A stretch of 64,000 nt of DNA. Source: Betaproteobacteria bacterium. GTDB taxonomy: Bacteria > Pseudomonadota > Gammaproteobacteria > Burkholderiales > SG8-39. Shown one piece after another: positions 24,316 through 35,614 of this stretch (its first letter is position 1; each line of letters begins with the position of its first letter). A program made the position numbers and the translations under genes. A model generated the notes under the pieces. That model was not told the origin of the DNA, did not search any database, and saw only the letters and a list, made by a program, of their open reading frames with translations. The stretch covers positions 136,285 through 200,284 of the forward strand of contig JACPYS010000042.1 in NCBI GenBank assembly GCA_016195915.1, read 5' to 3'.

Positions 24316-27300
24316 TTGGCCGAGGAAACGAAACGATCAGTCGAGGCTCTCGCCGCTGCGTTGCGCGATGCCGAGCAACGCCTGCGGCAGGGCGAGGAAC
24401 GCTACGACATCGCGATGCGCGCGATGAACGAGGGCGTCTACGACTGGAACGTCTCCGACGGGACGATCTATTACTCGGACAGAGTGCACGCGGCGACCGG
24501 GATGACGCCCGAGGCCATCCGGACACCGCAGGATTGGCGCGCGCGGATTCATCCCGACGACCTGCCGAAATATGACGCGGCGATCCTGGATCACTTCAAG
24601 CAGCGCACGGAACGCTTCGAGTGCGACTATCGCTACCGCGCGCTCGAGGGCAGCTGGCGTTGGGCCCGGCAGCACGGCATCGCGATGCGTGATGAGCGCG
24701 GGCGCGTCCTGCGGGTGATCGGCTCCACGGGCGACATCACGGAGTTGAAGCGCACCGAAGAGGCGCTGAGGGCGAGCGAGGAACGCTATGCCCTCGCGAC
24801 GCGCGCTGCCACCGAGGGGATCTACGATTGGGACGTCGAGACGGGGGACCTTTACCTGTCCGACAAGGCAAGAGAATTCTGGGGCTTCCCGCCGGGTGCG
24901 CTCAAGAGCAGCGACTGGATCGCGCACATTCACCCGGAGGACTATCCCGCCTACCGGCAGTCGGTCATCGATCACTTTCAGGGGCGCACGGCGTTTCTCG
25001 AGCATGAGATGCGCGCGCGCGACGCGCGTGGCGAGTATTGCTGGGTACTTGATCGCGGCATCGCGGTGCGCGACCAGCAGGGCCGCGCGACGAGACTCGT
25101 CGGTGCCACGAGCGACATTACGCAGCGCAAACTCGCCGAACAGGAGTTGCGCCGTGCGCACGATGAGACCAAAGAGGCGCTCGAGCAACAAACTGCCACG
25201 GCGGAGATTCTCAAAGTCATCGCAGAATCGCCGACCGACGTTCAGCCGGTTTTTGACGCGGTGGTGCAGAGCGCCGCCCGCCTGCTTGCGCCTGCGGCCG
25301 TAGCGCTTAACATTCGCGATGGCGATCTGATCCGCCTGTGCGGGCAGGCGGGCCCATTCGTCAGCGCGGAGAGTCGCAAGTATCTGGAAGGCGTCTATCC
25401 GATAGCGTTTGACCCGCTGGTCAGCCCCGCCGCGCGCTCGATGGCCGAGGGCAAAGTGCTCGAGTTTCCGGATGTTGAGTCTACGGGCACGCCGCCGCGC
25501 ATTGCAGCAATGGGACGTGCGATGGGATTCCGGTCGAATACGCAGATCCCGATGATGCATGAGGGGCGCGGCATCGGCGCGCTCTCGGTTGTGCACCCGC
25601 AGGCCGGTTTCGCGCTGGGAGAAAAACGGCTCGCACTGATGCAGACCTTCGCCGCCCAGGCGGTGATCGCGATCCAGAACGTTCGCTTGTTCAATGAAAC
25701 CCAGGAGGCTCTGGAGCGCCAGACCGCGACTGCCGAGATCCTGCGCGTCATCGGCGGCTCGATGACCGACACGCAACCTGTGTTCGACGCGATCGTGAAG
25801 AACTGCGGCAACCTGTACGAGGGCAGCCGGGTCGGGCTCTGGCTCATCAGGGATGACCGGCTCGAGCCCCGTGCGAGTACCGGCAAGCTTAGCGAGTCGA
25901 TGCCGCTCGATCGCGAAAGCGGGATCGGAGCGTGCGTGCTTGAAGGGCGCGTGATCCACCTGCCGGATCTGGAACAAGCAGTGGTGGAGTATCCCCGCCT
26001 GCGTCAACTCGGTCTGAAGCTGGGCTACAACTCGGGAATCTACGCGCCGCTGCTGCGCGCGGGCCGGGCGATCGGGGGCCTCTCGGTCCTGCGGCTCGAG
26101 TCGGGCGCCTTTGACGAGAAGGAGGTCGCACTGCTCGGCACGTTTGCCGACCAGGCTGTAATCGCAATCGAGAACGTGCGGCTGTTCAACGAGACCAAGG
26201 AGTCGCTCGAACGTCAGACGGCGACGGCGGAAATCCTCAAGGTCATCGCGGGATCGCCGACGGACGTGCAACCAGTATTCGATGCGATTGCCGAAAGCGC
26301 AATGCGCCTGCTCGGTGGCCGTTCGGCGGCCGTTACCCAGGTGGTCGGTGACATGATCCATCTGTCAGCACACACCGCGACCGATCAAGCAGCAATCGAC
26401 GCGCTGCAGAAAAACTATCCCCGGCTGCTTTCGTCTGCTAAAGCCCAGGCAAGAGTCGTGCGTTCCGGAAAGGCCGAGTACCGGAGCGATTTCGAAAACG
26501 ACCCCGACGCGTCACCGGAAGGGAAGGAACTGGCCCGCACTGGAGGCTATCGAAGCATGCTTTGGGTGCCTTTGCTGCGTGATGGCGTCGCGTTCGGCAC
26601 GATCAACGTCGCTCGCCCTGAGGCGGGGCCGTTCAGCGATCACCAGATCAAACTGCTCGAAACTTTTTCTGATCAGGCGGTGATCGCGATCGAGAACGTG
26701 CGGTTGTTCAAGGAGACCCAGGAAGGTCTCGAGCGCCAGACGGCGACGGCGGACATCCTCAACGTCATTGCGGGATCGCCGACGGACGTGCAGCCTGTGT
26801 TCGATGCAATCGCCGCGAGCGCGATGCGTCTGCTCGACGGGCGTTCTTCGGCGGTGACACGGGTGATCGGCGACATGGTGCATCTGTGTGCCCACGACTC
26901 GACCGATGCGGCAGGCAGCGAAGCGCTGGCGAGCTACTATCCGCTGCCGCTTTCGTCCGTCCCGGGCATTGCACGAGTAGTGCGCTCCGGAAAATCCGCG
27001 TTCCGCAGTGATATCGAAAACGAACCCGGGATCGCGCCAGAGGGCAAGGCGCTGGCCCGCGCGCGAGGCTATCGAAGCATTCTCTGGGTGCCCTTGATGC
27101 GCGATGGCGCCGCGTTCGGAACGATCAACGTCAGCCGCGCCGAGGCAGGGCCGTTCAGCGATCACCAGATCAAACTGCTCGAAACCTTTGCCGACCAGGC
27201 CGTGATCGCGATCGAGAACGTGCGGATGTTCAACGAGACCAAGGAGGCTCTGGAGCGCCAGACCGCCACGGCGGAGATCCTCGCGGTCATCAGTAGTTCC

Positions 27301-30300
27301 CCGACCGACGTCCAACCCGTGCTCGACGCAGTGGCACGGCGCGCGGCGCAGCTCTGCGATTCCATGGACGCGAGAATATTTTTCGCCGATGGTGCTGTCG
27401 CACGCTACGTTTCCGGGTTTGGCGAATTTTCCGGTGTCCGGAGCGCCGCGCCGATGACCAGGGGCACGGTGGTCGGGCGATCGATCATTGACCGGTCGGT
27501 AGTTCATGTGGAGGATCTTGCGCAGGAGACGGAGACCGAATATCCGGATGCGCGCGAACAGCAGGAGAGGTACCTGCACCGCACGACGCTGGCGGTGCCG
27601 CTCCTGCGCGAGGAACAGGCCATCGGCAGCATCCTTCTGCGCCGCAGGGAGGTCAGGCCGTTTTCCGATAAGCAGATCGAATTGCTCAAGACCTTCGCCG
27701 CACAGGCGGTGATCGCGATCGAGAACGTGCGGCTGTTCAATGAAACCAAAGAGGCGCTCGACCAGCAGACGGCGACCGCCGGGATTCTGCGCGTGATCAG
27801 CAGTTCCCTGACCGACACGCAGCCCGTCTTCGACGCCATCGTGCAAAGCGCGGTGCGCCTGTTTCACGCCGGCCGGGTGAGGTTGTTTCTGGTCGAAGGC
27901 GATCGCCTCCATATGCGGGCGCGTCATGGCCCCGGCACTTTCGACGAAGATGGGAACAACGTCGTTTCGTTGCCGCTCCAGGGCAGCTGGGTCGGCCAGG
28001 CGATCCTCAATTGCGAGGCGATTCAAATTCCGGATATGGAAGCGCCCGGCGCCCCGGCGGCGATTGTCGCGCGCAGCCGCGCCTGGGGCATTCGCTCGAC
28101 CAGCATCGCACCCCTGATTCGCGACGGCAAGGCGATCGGCGCGATCACGGTGCCTCGCAGCGAACCCGGGGCGCTGTCCGAAAAGCAGATGGCATTGCTC
28201 AGGACCTTCGCCGACCAGGCCGTGATCGCGATCGAGAACGTGCGCTTGTTCAAGGAGACCCAGGAGGCGCTCGAACGGCAGACGGCGACGGCGGAGATCC
28301 TCAAGGTCATCGCCAGCTCACCGAACGACGTGCAGCCGGTGTTCGACGAAATCGCCCAAAGCGCGAAGCGCCTGTTCAATGGCCCCGCTGCGGTCGTCAC
28401 CCGGGTAGCTGGGGACATGATTCATCTGGCGGCATTTACGGCTACCGGTGAAACAGGCGATGCGTTGATCAAGAGCTGGTTTCCCCAGCCAGTCTCATCT
28501 ACCGTCAGCCCGCACGGCCAAGTTGTGCGTTCGGGCGAGCCCGTGTACGTGATCGACATTGAGACCGACCCCGGGCGGCAATCTCCCGAGCGCAAGGCGT
28601 TGGCCCGCGCCCGCGGCTATCGGAGCCAGATTACAGTGCCCATGCTGCGCGAAGACGCAGTGATCGGCACGATCAGCGTAACTCGCGTCGAACCGGGGGC
28701 GTTTACCGATCACCAGATCAACCTCCTCAAGACCTTCGCCGACCAGGCGGTGATCGCGATTCAGAATGTGCGGCAGTTCAACCAGACCCAAGAGGCGCTG
28801 GAGCGACAAACGGCGACGGCGGAGATCCTGCGGGTCATTGCAAGTTCGCCGGACGACACGCAGCCCGTGTTCGATGCGATCGCAGCAAGCGCGAAGCGCC
28901 TGTTCGGCGCCCGGGGGGCGGCCGTCACCCGAGTGGTCGGCGACAGGCTGCAGCTGGCCGCATTTACCTCGGGCACTGACGAGGGGAAGGAAGCGATGAT
29001 GAGCCTGTTCTCAAAGCCGCTCCTGCCTTCCAATCTGCACATGATCGCGGTGCGCTCCGGGAAGCCTGTGTTCCGCACTGATACCGAAAACGATCCCGAG
29101 ATATCGCCCGAGCTCAAGGAAGCCGCCCGCAGCATGGGCTATCGAAGCATGCTCGCGGTGCCCACGCTGCGCGACGGCGTCTCGATCGGCACGATCGCCA
29201 TTGTTCGCCCCGAGGCGGGGCCGTTCACCGACCACCAGATCAGCCTGCTCGAGACCTTCGCCGACCAGGCCGTCATCGCGATCGAGAATGTTCGGCTGTT
29301 CAACGAGACCAAGGAGGCGCTCGAGCGTCAGACGGCGACAGCGGACATCCTCGCGGTCATCAGCGGCTCTCCCACGAACGTGCAGCCGGTGCTCGATGCG
29401 ATCGTACAAAGTGCGAGCCGCCTGTTCGATCCGTGCAACGCCACGATCACGATGCTGGAAAACGGCTTGCTGCAGTGGCGTGCAACGGCGGGGGTGCACC
29501 TCGGGCAACTTGATGTCAAAAGGGTACAGGCCGTCTACCCGCTGCCGTTCGATCCGGAACGCAGCCCGTCGGCGCGAGCGATCGTCGAGCGCCGCATCAT
29601 CGAGGTGCTGGATGCGGAGGCTCCCGATGCGCCCGCCTTTACTCAGGCCGCGGGACGCGCGGGGGGATTCCGCTCCGGCGTGTTCGTACCGCTGATCAGA
29701 GAGGCTCAAGGCATCGGGACCATCATCCTCACGCATCCGGAAGCCGGCTTCAAGCTGACGGACAAGCAGATCGAACTGGTCCGGACCTTTGCCGACCAGG
29801 CCGTGATCGCGATCGAGAACGTGCGCCTGTTCAACGAGACCAGGGAGGGGCTCGAACGGCAGACGGCGACGGCGGAAATCCTCAAGGTCATCGCAAGCTC
29901 GCCTGACGACGTGCAGCCCGTGTTCGATGCAATCGCCGCCAGCGCGATGCGGCTGCTCGGCGGTCTTTCGTCGGTTGTCACCCAGGTGGTTGGTGACATG
30001 GTGCATTTGTCCGCGTTTGCCGCGACCGATCAAGCAGGATTCGAAACTCTCAAATCCTCGTTTCCCAGGCCGCTTTCGTCCTCCGGCATCACTGCCACTG
30101 CTGCGCGTACCGGAAAGCCAACCTACAAGAGTGATCTTGAAAACGACCCCGATGTCTCACCCGTCAACAAGGAAGTCGCTCGTGCCGTTGGTTTTCGCAG
30201 CCAGCTGACCGTGCCAATGCTGCGCGAGGGCGTTGCCATCGGTACGATCGCGGTACAGCGCCGCGAAACCGGGGCGTTTACGGACCACCAGATCAATTTG

Positions 30301-32463
30301 CTCCAGACCTTCGCCGATCAGGCCGTCATCGCCATCGAAAACGTGCGCCTGTTCAACGAAACCAAGGAGGCGCTGGACCAGCAGCGCGCTTCGTCCGAAG
30401 TGCTCGGGGCGATCAGCAGTTCGATCGCCAGCACGAGCCCGGTCTTCGAGGCCATCCTGGCGGCATGCGAACGCCTGTTTGAAGGCCATCTGGTGGGCGT
30501 GAACCTGGTGGGTGATGCCGGTGCGGTGCATCTGGCTGCCTACCATGGCCCGCGTGAGCAGGAGATGCGCGCCATCTATCCCCTGAGGCTGGACCGCAGT
30601 ACCGGGTCCGGCATTTGCATTCTCGAGGGACGGCCGATCCAGTTTCCCGACGTGGATGCGCCCGGCGACGCCCCCGACGGCGTGAAGCGTGGAGCATCGA
30701 TCATCGGATTTCGCTCGATCACGTTCGCGCCGCTGCACCTGGACGGTCAGGCCATCGGGGCACTGTGGGTGGGCCGCGTAAATGCCGGTGCCTTCAGCGA
30801 CAAGCAACTGGCCTTGCTGAAGACCTTCGCCGACCAGGCGGTGATCGCGATCCAGAATTCACGCCTGTTCAAACAGGCGCAGGAAGCCCGCGCCGCGGCC
30901 GAGGCGGCGAACGAAGCCAAGAGTTCCTTCCTCGCGACGATGAGCCACGAGATCCGCACCCCGATGAACGCGGTGATCGGCATGAGCGGCCTGTTGCTCG
31001 ATACACCGCTGAACGAAGAACAGCGCGACTACGCGGGCACGATCCGCGATTCGGGCGACGCGCTGCTGACGATCATCAACGACATTCTGGATTTCTCCAA
31101 GATCGAAGCCGGGCGCATGGACATCGAGCTGCACGCGTTTGATCTTCGGGAGTGCGTCGAGTCGGCGCTCGACCTGATCAGCACTCGCGCGACCGAAAAG
31201 CATCTCGACACGGCCTATGTGTTCGAGGGCGAGCTGCCGGTCGCGATCAACGGGGATCTCACGCGCCTGCGGCAGATCCTCCTCAACCTGCTCGCGAATT
31301 CCGTCAAGTTCACCGACGCGGGCGAAGTCGTGCTGACGGTCACATCGAAGCCCCTCGAGGCCGAGCGCGTGCAGTTGACCTTCGCGGTGCGCGACACCGG
31401 CATCGGCCTCACGCCGGAGGGCATGGGGCGATTGTTCCAGTCGTTCTCGCAGGCCGACTCAAGCACCACGCGCAAATACGGCGGCACGGGCCTCGGCCTC
31501 GCGATCAGCAAGCGGCTCGCCGAACTGATGGGCGGCAGCATGTGGGCGGTGAGCGAAGGCGCGGGCAAGGGCTCGACGTTCCTGTTCACGATCGAAGTGC
31601 AGACGGTGCATCTGCCGCCGGCGCGCGCACGCGACCTGGTCGGCGTGCAATCCGAACTGCAAAGCAAGCGGCTCCTGATCGTCGACGACAACGCCACCAA
31701 CCGCCGCGTGCTGGCGCTGCAATCGGCCAAATGGGGCATGGCCTCGCGCGACACCGAGTTCCCCAGGGAAGCCTTGCGCTGGCTCGCCGAGGGAGAGAAA
31801 TATGATCTCGCGATCCTCGACATGCACATGCCCGAGATGGACGGCCTCACGCTTGCGCGCGAGATTCACAAGCGCCATGCCGCGCTGCCGCTGGTGCTGT
31901 TCAGTTCGCTCGGCCGGCGCGAAGCGGGGGATGACGAAGGGCTGTTCCAGGCCTATCTGGCCAAGCCGATCCGCCAGTCGCATCTGTTCGACACGCTGGT
32001 GAGCCTGCTGGCGCGTGACGAGGCCGCCAAACCCGCGGTGCCGGCTGCCGCGAAGCCGCAGATGGACCCCGGCATGGCCGAGCGGCATCCCTTGCGCATC
32101 CTGCTGGCGGAGGACAACGTGGTGAACCAGAAACTTGCGCTGCGCCTGTTGCAGCAGATGGGCTACCGCGCAGATCTCGCATCCAACGGCCTCGAAGCGG
32201 TGGAGTCGGTCGAGCGCCAGACCTACGACGTGGTGCTGATGGACATCCAAATGCCCGAGCTCGACGGCCTGGACGCCACGCGCCGCATCTGCGCCCTGCT
32301 GGCCGCGGGCGATCGCCCGCGCATCGTCGCGATGACGGCCAATGCGATGCAGGGCGACCGCGAGATGTGCCTCGCCGCCGGCATGGACGACTACATCACC
32401 AAACCCATTCGCGTTGACCAGCTGGTCAAGGCGCTGAACAATGCGGCGACCCGCAAGGAATGA
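24316..32463 (+). CDS. Giant soluble hybrid histidine kinase: 2 PAS, 11 GAF, HisKA, HATPase, 2 receivers
   Basis: About 2715 residues with no membrane segment. Order: two PAS_3/PAC modules (about residues 15-125 and 145-270), 11 GAF domains starting near residues 292, 469, 634, 808, 982, 1150, 1320, 1497, 1672, 1849 and 2021, then HisKA with phospho-acceptor H2211 ([11 protein letters not shown]), HATPase_c with ANSVKF, DTGIGLT and GGTGLGLAI, and two receivers with D2502 ([10 protein letters not shown]) and D2643 ([10 protein letters not shown]). GAF units are joined by an almost constant linker ([20 protein letters not shown]...[13 protein letters not shown]). The likely start is TTG 24316, with AGAGGA 5 bases upstream; GTG 24211 is an alternative. 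It heads an operon with an Hpt and a receiver-cyclase, so phosphate should flow H-D-H-D to the cyclase. Ligands are unknown. Confidence 0.93.
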   Translation: MAEETKRSVEALAAALRDAEQRLRQGEERYDIAMRAMNEGVYDWNVSDGTIYYSDRVHAATGMTPEAIRTPQDWRARIHPDDLPKYDAAILDHFKQRTERFECDYRYRALEGSWRWARQHGIAMRDERGRVLRVIGSTGDITELKRTEEALRASEERYALATRAATEGIYDWDVETGDLYLSDKAREFWGFPPGALKSSDWIAHIHPEDYPAYRQSVIDHFQGRTAFLEHEMRARDARGEYCWVLDRGIAVRDQQGRATRLVGATSDITQRKLAEQELRRAHDETKEALEQQTATAEILKVIAESPTDVQPVFDAVVQSAARLLAPAAVALNIRDGDLIRLCGQAGPFVSAESRKYLEGVYPIAFDPLVSPAARSMAEGKVLEFPDVESTGTPPRIAAMGRAMGFRSNTQIPMMHEGRGIGALSVVHPQAGFALGEKRLALMQTFAAQAVIAIQNVRLFNETQEALERQTATAEILRVIGGSMTDTQPVFDAIVKNCGNLYEGSRVGLWLIRDDRLEPRASTGKLSESMPLDRESGIGACVLEGRVIHLPDLEQAVVEYPRLRQLGLKLGYNSGIYAPLLRAGRAIGGLSVLRLESGAFDEKEVALLGTFADQAVIAIENVRLFNETKESLERQTATAEILKVIAGSPTDVQPVFDAIAESAMRLLGGRSAAVTQVVGDMIHLSAHTATDQAAIDALQKNYPRLLSSAKAQARVVRSGKAEYRSDFENDPDASPEGKELARTGGYRSMLWVPLLRDGVAFGTINVARPEAGPFSDHQIKLLETFSDQAVIAIENVRLFKETQEGLERQTATADILNVIAGSPTDVQPVFDAIAASAMRLLDGRSSAVTRVIGDMVHLCAHDSTDAAGSEALASYYPLPLSSVPGIARVVRSGKSAFRSDIENEPGIAPEGKALARARGYRSILWVPLMRDGAAFGTINVSRAEAGPFSDHQIKLLETFADQAVIAIENVRMFNETKEALERQTATAEILAVISSSPTDVQPVLDAVARRAAQLCDSMDARIFFADGAVARYVSGFGEFSGVRSAAPMTRGTVVGRSIIDRSVVHVEDLAQETETEYPDAREQQERYLHRTTLAVPLLREEQAIGSILLRRREVRPFSDKQIELLKTFAAQAVIAIENVRLFNETKEALDQQTATAGILRVISSSLTDTQPVFDAIVQSAVRLFHAGRVRLFLVEGDRLHMRARHGPGTFDEDGNNVVSLPLQGSWVGQAILNCEAIQIPDMEAPGAPAAIVARSRAWGIRSTSIAPLIRDGKAIGAITVPRSEPGALSEKQMALLRTFADQAVIAIENVRLFKETQEALERQTATAEILKVIASSPNDVQPVFDEIAQSAKRLFNGPAAVVTRVAGDMIHLAAFTATGETGDALIKSWFPQPVSSTVSPHGQVVRSGEPVYVIDIETDPGRQSPERKALARARGYRSQITVPMLREDAVIGTISVTRVEPGAFTDHQINLLKTFADQAVIAIQNVRQFNQTQEALERQTATAEILRVIASSPDDTQPVFDAIAASAKRLFGARGAAVTRVVGDRLQLAAFTSGTDEGKEAMMSLFSKPLLPSNLHMIAVRSGKPVFRTDTENDPEISPELKEAARSMGYRSMLAVPTLRDGVSIGTIAIVRPEAGPFTDHQISLLETFADQAVIAIENVRLFNETKEALERQTATADILAVISGSPTNVQPVLDAIVQSASRLFDPCNATITMLENGLLQWRATAGVHLGQLDVKRVQAVYPLPFDPERSPSARAIVERRIIEVLDAEAPDAPAFTQAAGRAGGFRSGVFVPLIREAQGIGTIILTHPEAGFKLTDKQIELVRTFADQAVIAIENVRLFNETREGLERQTATAEILKVIASSPDDVQPVFDAIAASAMRLLGGLSSVVTQVVGDMVHLSAFAATDQAGFETLKSSFPRPLSSSGITATAARTGKPTYKSDLENDPDVSPVNKEVARAVGFRSQLTVPMLREGVAIGTIAVQRRETGAFTDHQINLLQTFADQAVIAIENVRLFNETKEALDQQRASSEVLGAISSSIASTSPVFEAILAACERLFEGHLVGVNLVGDAGAVHLAAYHGPREQEMRAIYPLRLDRSTGSGICILEGRPIQFPDVDAPGDAPDGVKRGASIIGFRSITFAPLHLDGQAIGALWVGRVNAGAFSDKQLALLKTFADQAVIAIQNSRLFKQAQEARAAAEAANEAKSSFLATMSHEIRTPMNAVIGMSGLLLDTPLNEEQRDYAGTIRDSGDALLTIINDILDFSKIEAGRMDIELHAFDLRECVESALDLISTRATEKHLDTAYVFEGELPVAINGDLTRLRQILLNLLANSVKFTDAGEVVLTVTSKPLEAERVQLTFAVRDTGIGLTPEGMGRLFQSFSQADSSTTRKYGGTGLGLAISKRLAELMGGSMWAVSEGAGKGSTFLFTIEVQTVHLPPARARDLVGVQSELQSKRLLIVDDNATNRRVLALQSAKWGMASRDTEFPREALRWLAEGEKYDLAILDMHMPEMDGLTLAREIHKRHAALPLVLFSSLGRREAGDDEGLFQAYLAKPIRQSHLFDTLVSLLARDEAAKPAVPAAAKPQMDPGMAERHPLRILLAEDNVVNQKLALRLLQQMGYRADLASNGLEAVESVERQTYDVVLMDIQMPELDGLDATRRICALLAAGDRPRIVAMTANAMQGDREMCLAAGMDDYITKPIRVDQLVKALNNAATRKE

Positions 32464-32464
32464 G

Positions 32465-32800
32465 ATGAGCGAACCAACCATCGATGAGCCGACCTTCACC
32501 GCGCTGCAGGAAGCGGCCGGCGCCGAGTTCGTGACCGAGCTCGTGGGCACCTTTCTCGAAGAAGCGCCGGCCATGCTGGCGGAGTTGCGCAACGCGCAGG
32601 CAGCCGGCGCGGCGGATACCTTCCGGCGTGCCGCGCATTCGCTCAAGTCCAACGGCAACACCTTCGGCGCGACGCGGCTGGGCGCGCTGGCGCGCGAGCT
32701 GGAACTGGGCGGGCTGATCGCCGACAGCGGGCCGCTGGACGAGCTGGAGGCCGAGTACCAGCGAGTCGCCGCCGCGCTCAAGGAGCTGTGCGGTGGCTGA
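32465..32800 (+). CDS. Hpt phosphotransfer protein
   Basis: A 111-residue stand-alone Hpt domain with phospho-acceptor H58 in FRRAAHSLKSNGNTFGATRLGALARELE, the standard Hpt signature. It should accept phosphate from the receivers of the giant kinase and pass it to the receiver-cyclase encoded next. It starts 2 bases after the kinase stop with AAGGA in front, and its end overlaps the next gene by 8 bases, so the three proteins form one coupled operon. Confidence 0.92.
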   Translation: MSEPTIDEPTFTALQEAAGAEFVTELVGTFLEEAPAMLAELRNAQAAGAADTFRRAAHSLKSNGNTFGATRLGALARELELGGLIADSGPLDELEAEYQRVAAALKELCGG

Positions 32801-33833
32801 ACGCGGCGCGCGGTTGCTGGTCACGGATGACAACAAGGTCAATCGCCTCTTGCTCACGCGCAGCCTGGAGCTGCAGGGCCACCGCGTAGCGAGTGCGGAA
32901 AACGGCCGCGTGGCCTTGGAGATGCTGCGCGCCGAGGCCTTCGACCTGATGCTGCTCGACATGGAGATGCCCGAAATCGACGGCTTCCAGGTGCTGGAAC
33001 AAATGATGGGCGATGCGAAGCTGCGGGATCTTCCGGTGATCGTGACCAGTTCGCTCGAAGGGGTGGCCCACGTGGTGCGCTGCCTGGAACTTGGCGCCGA
33101 CGATTACCTGCACAAGCCGGTGAACCCTGTGGTGCTCAAGGCGCGCATCAATTCCAGCCTCGAGAAGAAGCGCCTGCGGGACCAGCAAAAGGAACTGATC
33201 AAGCGCTTCGCAACCTCCGAAGTGGCCGAAGACCTGCAGCAATCGGGTTTCGCCCTGGGCGGCCGGCGCGTGCGCGGCACCGTGATGTTTTCCGACATCC
33301 GCGGCTTCACCGCGCTGGTGGAGTCGCAGCCGCCGGAAGAAACCATCGAGTTGCTCAACACCTACTACACGCTGATGTTCGACGCCATCAGTGGCCACGG
33401 CGGCGTCGTCAACCAGATGATCGGCGACGGGCTGATGGCGATTTTCGGTGCGCCCCTGCCGCTGGCCGAGCCGCCGCTCGCGGCAGTGCGGGCGGCGCTC
33501 GACATGGTGGAGATGATCGACCTGTTCAATCTGGAACGTGTTGCTTCGGCCAAGGCGCCGATAGCGATCGGCATCGGCATTGCGTCTGGTGAGATGGTGG
33601 CCGGCTATACGGGCACCCAGCAGCGCGCCACCTACACCTGCATCGGCGACACGGTGAACCTGGCGGCGCGGCTCGAGGCACACACCAAGGAGGCAGGGCG
33701 CGGCATCCTCGTGGATGGCGACACGCACGCCGCGCTCGCTGACCGGGTGCCGACGGAGCCGCTGGGCGAGGTGCAGTTCAAGGGCAAGGCGGCAACGGTG
33801 CCGGTGTTTGCGGTGAAGCTCAAGGTGCAGTGA
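32793..33833 (+). CDS. Receiver domain fused to a class III adenylate/guanylate cyclase
   Basis: 346 residues. A receiver (residues 5-125, phospho-acceptor D56 in LLDMEMPEIDG, K109 in LHKPVN) is joined by a short helical linker to a class III nucleotide cyclase. The two metal-binding Asp are D168 (VMFSDIRGFT) and D212 (IGDGLMAIFG); the transition-state region CIGDTVNLAARLE is intact. The purine-site Lys usually found three residues before the IGD Gly is Gln here (Q208), so nucleotide specificity is open. It starts with GTG inside the Hpt gene behind AGGAG. This is the probable output of the relay: phosphorylation controls cyclic nucleotide synthesis. Confidence 0.93.
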   Translation: MAERGARLLVTDDNKVNRLLLTRSLELQGHRVASAENGRVALEMLRAEAFDLMLLDMEMPEIDGFQVLEQMMGDAKLRDLPVIVTSSLEGVAHVVRCLELGADDYLHKPVNPVVLKARINSSLEKKRLRDQQKELIKRFATSEVAEDLQQSGFALGGRRVRGTVMFSDIRGFTALVESQPPEETIELLNTYYTLMFDAISGHGGVVNQMIGDGLMAIFGAPLPLAEPPLAAVRAALDMVEMIDLFNLERVASAKAPIAIGIGIASGEMVAGYTGTQQRATYTCIGDTVNLAARLEAHTKEAGRGILVDGDTHAALADRVPTEPLGEVQFKGKAATVPVFAVKLKVQ

Positions 33834-33863
33834 CAATCCGGTTCCGCTTTCCTTTGCGCTCAA

Positions 33864-34433
33864 ATGTCCCTCGCCCGGCTGATGCTCGTCATTCTCGTTC
33901 GGGCCCTGCTTTGCCTGCTGGTTTCGGCCGCCTGTTATTTCATGTTCACGGCCTTGCTCGGTGCCACTGGCCAGAGCTCTGAAAAGACAGTCATCTGGGC
34001 GATGACGATACTCACCAGCGGCGTGGTCTGGGTATTTGCTTTCGTGCGTCCGGCGTTTGCGGTGATGGGATCGCTGGCCGATGCGGTGCGGGCGCTGCTC
34101 TGGCGAAGCGAGAGCGGGCGCTATTACGCCTTCGACGGGCAGAGGATCAGGGTCATGGTCGTCGAAGGCGAGCCGTGGGTGGCCGAAGCGGATGTGCTCA
34201 AGGTGTTGGGCCCGAAGGCGCTGCGCCATCTGAACTGGAAGCAGATGTCCGCCGACGAGTACGGGGAAATTTCAGGCACGAACCTGAAGGGCTTTTCCGA
34301 ACAAGGCGTGGAGAAGCTGTTTGCCGGGAAAACGGATGAATTTTCGCGCCGGTTTCGAAAGTGCCTGATCGGGGACGTGTTCTTTCCGTTTCGCCGCGCG
34401 CGCGAGCGCGGTTTGCCATTGCCGTGGACTTAG
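33864..34433 (+). CDS. Membrane protein with a BRO-N-like cytoplasmic domain
   Basis: A 189-residue protein. Two membrane helices occupy roughly residues 7-31 (LVILVRALLCLLVSAACYFMF) and 43-70. The soluble C-terminal part begins YYAFDGQRIRVMVVEGEPWVAEADVLKVLGPKALRHLNW, which resembles the BRO family N-terminal (phage antirepressor) domain pattern of G-x-x-I/V-R-V...G-E-P-W-x-x-x-x-D-V. A membrane-anchored version is unusual. The function is not known. It follows the cyclase gene by 30 bases and could be the last gene of that operon. Confidence 0.65.
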   Translation: MSLARLMLVILVRALLCLLVSAACYFMFTALLGATGQSSEKTVIWAMTILTSGVVWVFAFVRPAFAVMGSLADAVRALLWRSESGRYYAFDGQRIRVMVVEGEPWVAEADVLKVLGPKALRHLNWKQMSADEYGEISGTNLKGFSEQGVEKLFAGKTDEFSRRFRKCLIGDVFFPFRRARERGLPLPWT

Positions 34434-34592
34434 CGGAATCGCCTGAAACCGGGAGACGCAGGCAGGGCCGGAATGACCGCTCGATGAAAACCGCGCGAAG
34501 TCCGGCGGCCCGACGATCCTCGAGTATCGACGCGATGGCTTGCGCTATCGGCATCAGGACCCTGGTGGGTAGCCAGACCAGGTGTCTTTGTT

Positions 34593-34612
34593 AGGTTGTC
34601 AGTTGACAACCT
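34593..34612. promoter_or_regulatory. Palindromic operator overlapping a -35 box
   Basis: AGGTTGTCA (34593-34601) and TGACAACCT (34604-34612) are perfect inverted arms separated by 2 bases. A second nested pair, TTAGGTTG (34591-34598) and CAACCTAA (34621-34628), surrounds the spacer of the promoter. This layout suggests autoregulation of the following two-gene module by its HTH protein. Confidence 0.65.
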
Positions 34613-34631
34613 CTGCATGGCAACCTAATAT
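34603..34631 (+). promoter_or_regulatory. Strong sigma70 promoter of the HicA-like/HTH module
   Basis: A consensus TTGACA (34603-34608), a 17-base spacer and TAATAT (34626-34631), located 27 bases before the first gene. The -35 box lies within the palindromic operator. Confidence 0.75.
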
Positions 34632-34658
34632 CCTTTCATTGCCTACCAGAGCGCCGCA

Positions 34659-34925
34659 ATGTCCCACCCGAAAAAGGAGATTGCTGCCGCGATTGAGTAT
34701 GCGCGGAGTAAGGGTTGGCGTGTTGTGGAAGGCGGCTCCCATGCGTGGGGACAGATGTATTGTCCCTATAACGACAAGGAATGCCGATGTGGCGAATTTT
34801 GCAGAACGAGTATCTGGAGCACTCCGAAGAGCCCCGGCAATCACGCTAAACAACTGCGCCGGGTCGTTGATAAATGCAGCGTGCATCGAGCCCGGGAGAC
34901 TAGCGATGACGAGGAACAGCCATGA
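34659..34925 (+). CDS. Small HicA-like protein, probable toxin
   Basis: 88 residues: KEIAAAIEYARSKGWRVVEG, then GSHAWGQMYCPYNDKECRCGEF, IWSTPKSPGNHAKQLRRVVDKC. The fold pattern (helix, GWRV strand, GSHAWG, final helix) resembles the double-stranded-RNA-binding fold of HicA mRNA interferases, with a His in the usual strand. A cluster of five Cys, including C-x4-C-x-C-x3-C-like spacing, may bind metal and is not a general HicA feature. It overlaps the next gene by 4 bases (ATGA) and sits behind a strong, operator-controlled promoter. The toxin role is inferred from architecture; it could also be another small RNA-binding protein. Confidence 0.6.
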   Translation: MSHPKKEIAAAIEYARSKGWRVVEGGSHAWGQMYCPYNDKECRCGEFCRTSIWSTPKSPGNHAKQLRRVVDKCSVHRARETSDDEEQP

Positions 34926-35449
34926 CTGAGTTCGACTTCTTGCTCAAATTTGAACTTGCCGATCCGGACGCCGATGCGGAGAAATTCGTCGATGCGCTAT
35001 ATGAAGCGGGGTGCGATGACGCCACCGTTGGAATTGGTCAGTCTGGACGTATCGCGTTGAATTTCACAAGACAAGCCGCTTCTGCGCTCGAAGCTGTCTC
35101 AAGTGCCATCGCTGACGTGAGAAAGGCTGTTCCCAACGCCAAACTGATTGAAGCTACCCCGGATTTGGTTGGCTTGACGGATATTGCGGAAATATTGGGG
35201 TGCAGCCGGCAGAATATCCGGAAACTCGTGGTTGGGCATCGATCCCTGTTTCCGTCGCCGATTCATGAGGGAAGTGCCGCAATCTGGCATCTCTCCAAAG
35301 TGCTGCAATGGTTCAAGGCAAAGGGGAATTATGCGATTGAGGACAGTCTGATTGAAGTTTCCAAGGCGGCGATGCAAGTCAATATTGCACGGCAAATGCA
35401 AGACCTCGAGCCCGCTTTTCATCGAAACGTAAGGGCTCTGCTGACCTGA
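34922..35449 (+). CDS. Helix-turn-helix protein, probable antitoxin/autoregulator
   Basis: 175 residues. The N-terminal half (FDFLLKFELADPDADAEKFVDALYEAGCDDATVGIGQSGRI) is a small alpha/beta domain. A MerR-like or excisionase-like HTH follows, GLTDIAEILGCSRQNIRKLVV (about residues 80-100), then a tail containing SAAIWHLSKVLQWFKAKG. This layout recurs next to the same kind of small HicA-like gene in other bacteria as far as I recall. It should bind the palindrome upstream and neutralise or regulate its partner. It starts within the stop codon of the partner gene (ATGA). Confidence 0.65.
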   Translation: MTEFDFLLKFELADPDADAEKFVDALYEAGCDDATVGIGQSGRIALNFTRQAASALEAVSSAIADVRKAVPNAKLIEATPDLVGLTDIAEILGCSRQNIRKLVVGHRSLFPSPIHEGSAAIWHLSKVLQWFKAKGNYAIEDSLIEVSKAAMQVNIARQMQDLEPAFHRNVRALLT

Positions 35450-35579
35450 TCCAAACCAGGGGCTCCACATCCGAGGAACCCGGGAGCTTGATCGTGCAGC
35501 AACGCGATGCCTGGGGACGCGCATTTCGTGAAGCCGAGATGAAGGCGGAGTCGCGTCGGAGCAGGAGCAGGCTCTTGCG

Positions 35580-35608
35580 TTGACCTTAATTCATTACCAT
35601 GGTAATGT
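35580..35608 (+). promoter_or_regulatory. vapBC promoter with embedded operator
   Basis: TTGACC (35580-35585), a 17-base spacer and TAATGT (35603-35608). The perfect 16-base palindrome CATTACCATGGTAATG (35592-35607) covers the spacer and the -10 box, a standard site for a VapB-type repressor. Transcription would begin close to the ATG at 35615, and no ribosome-binding site is visible, so the mRNA may be leaderless. Confidence 0.65.
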
Positions 35609-35614
35609 GAATAG

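Noticed and set aside
24337-26361. Long minus-strand frames under the giant kinases (also 41300-42832, 44932-46395, 53896-55683, 58351-60207)
   Set aside because: They are shadows of GC-rich GAF and kinase codons; their products are Arg/His/Asp-rich without any recognisable domain, and the sense frames are unquestionable.
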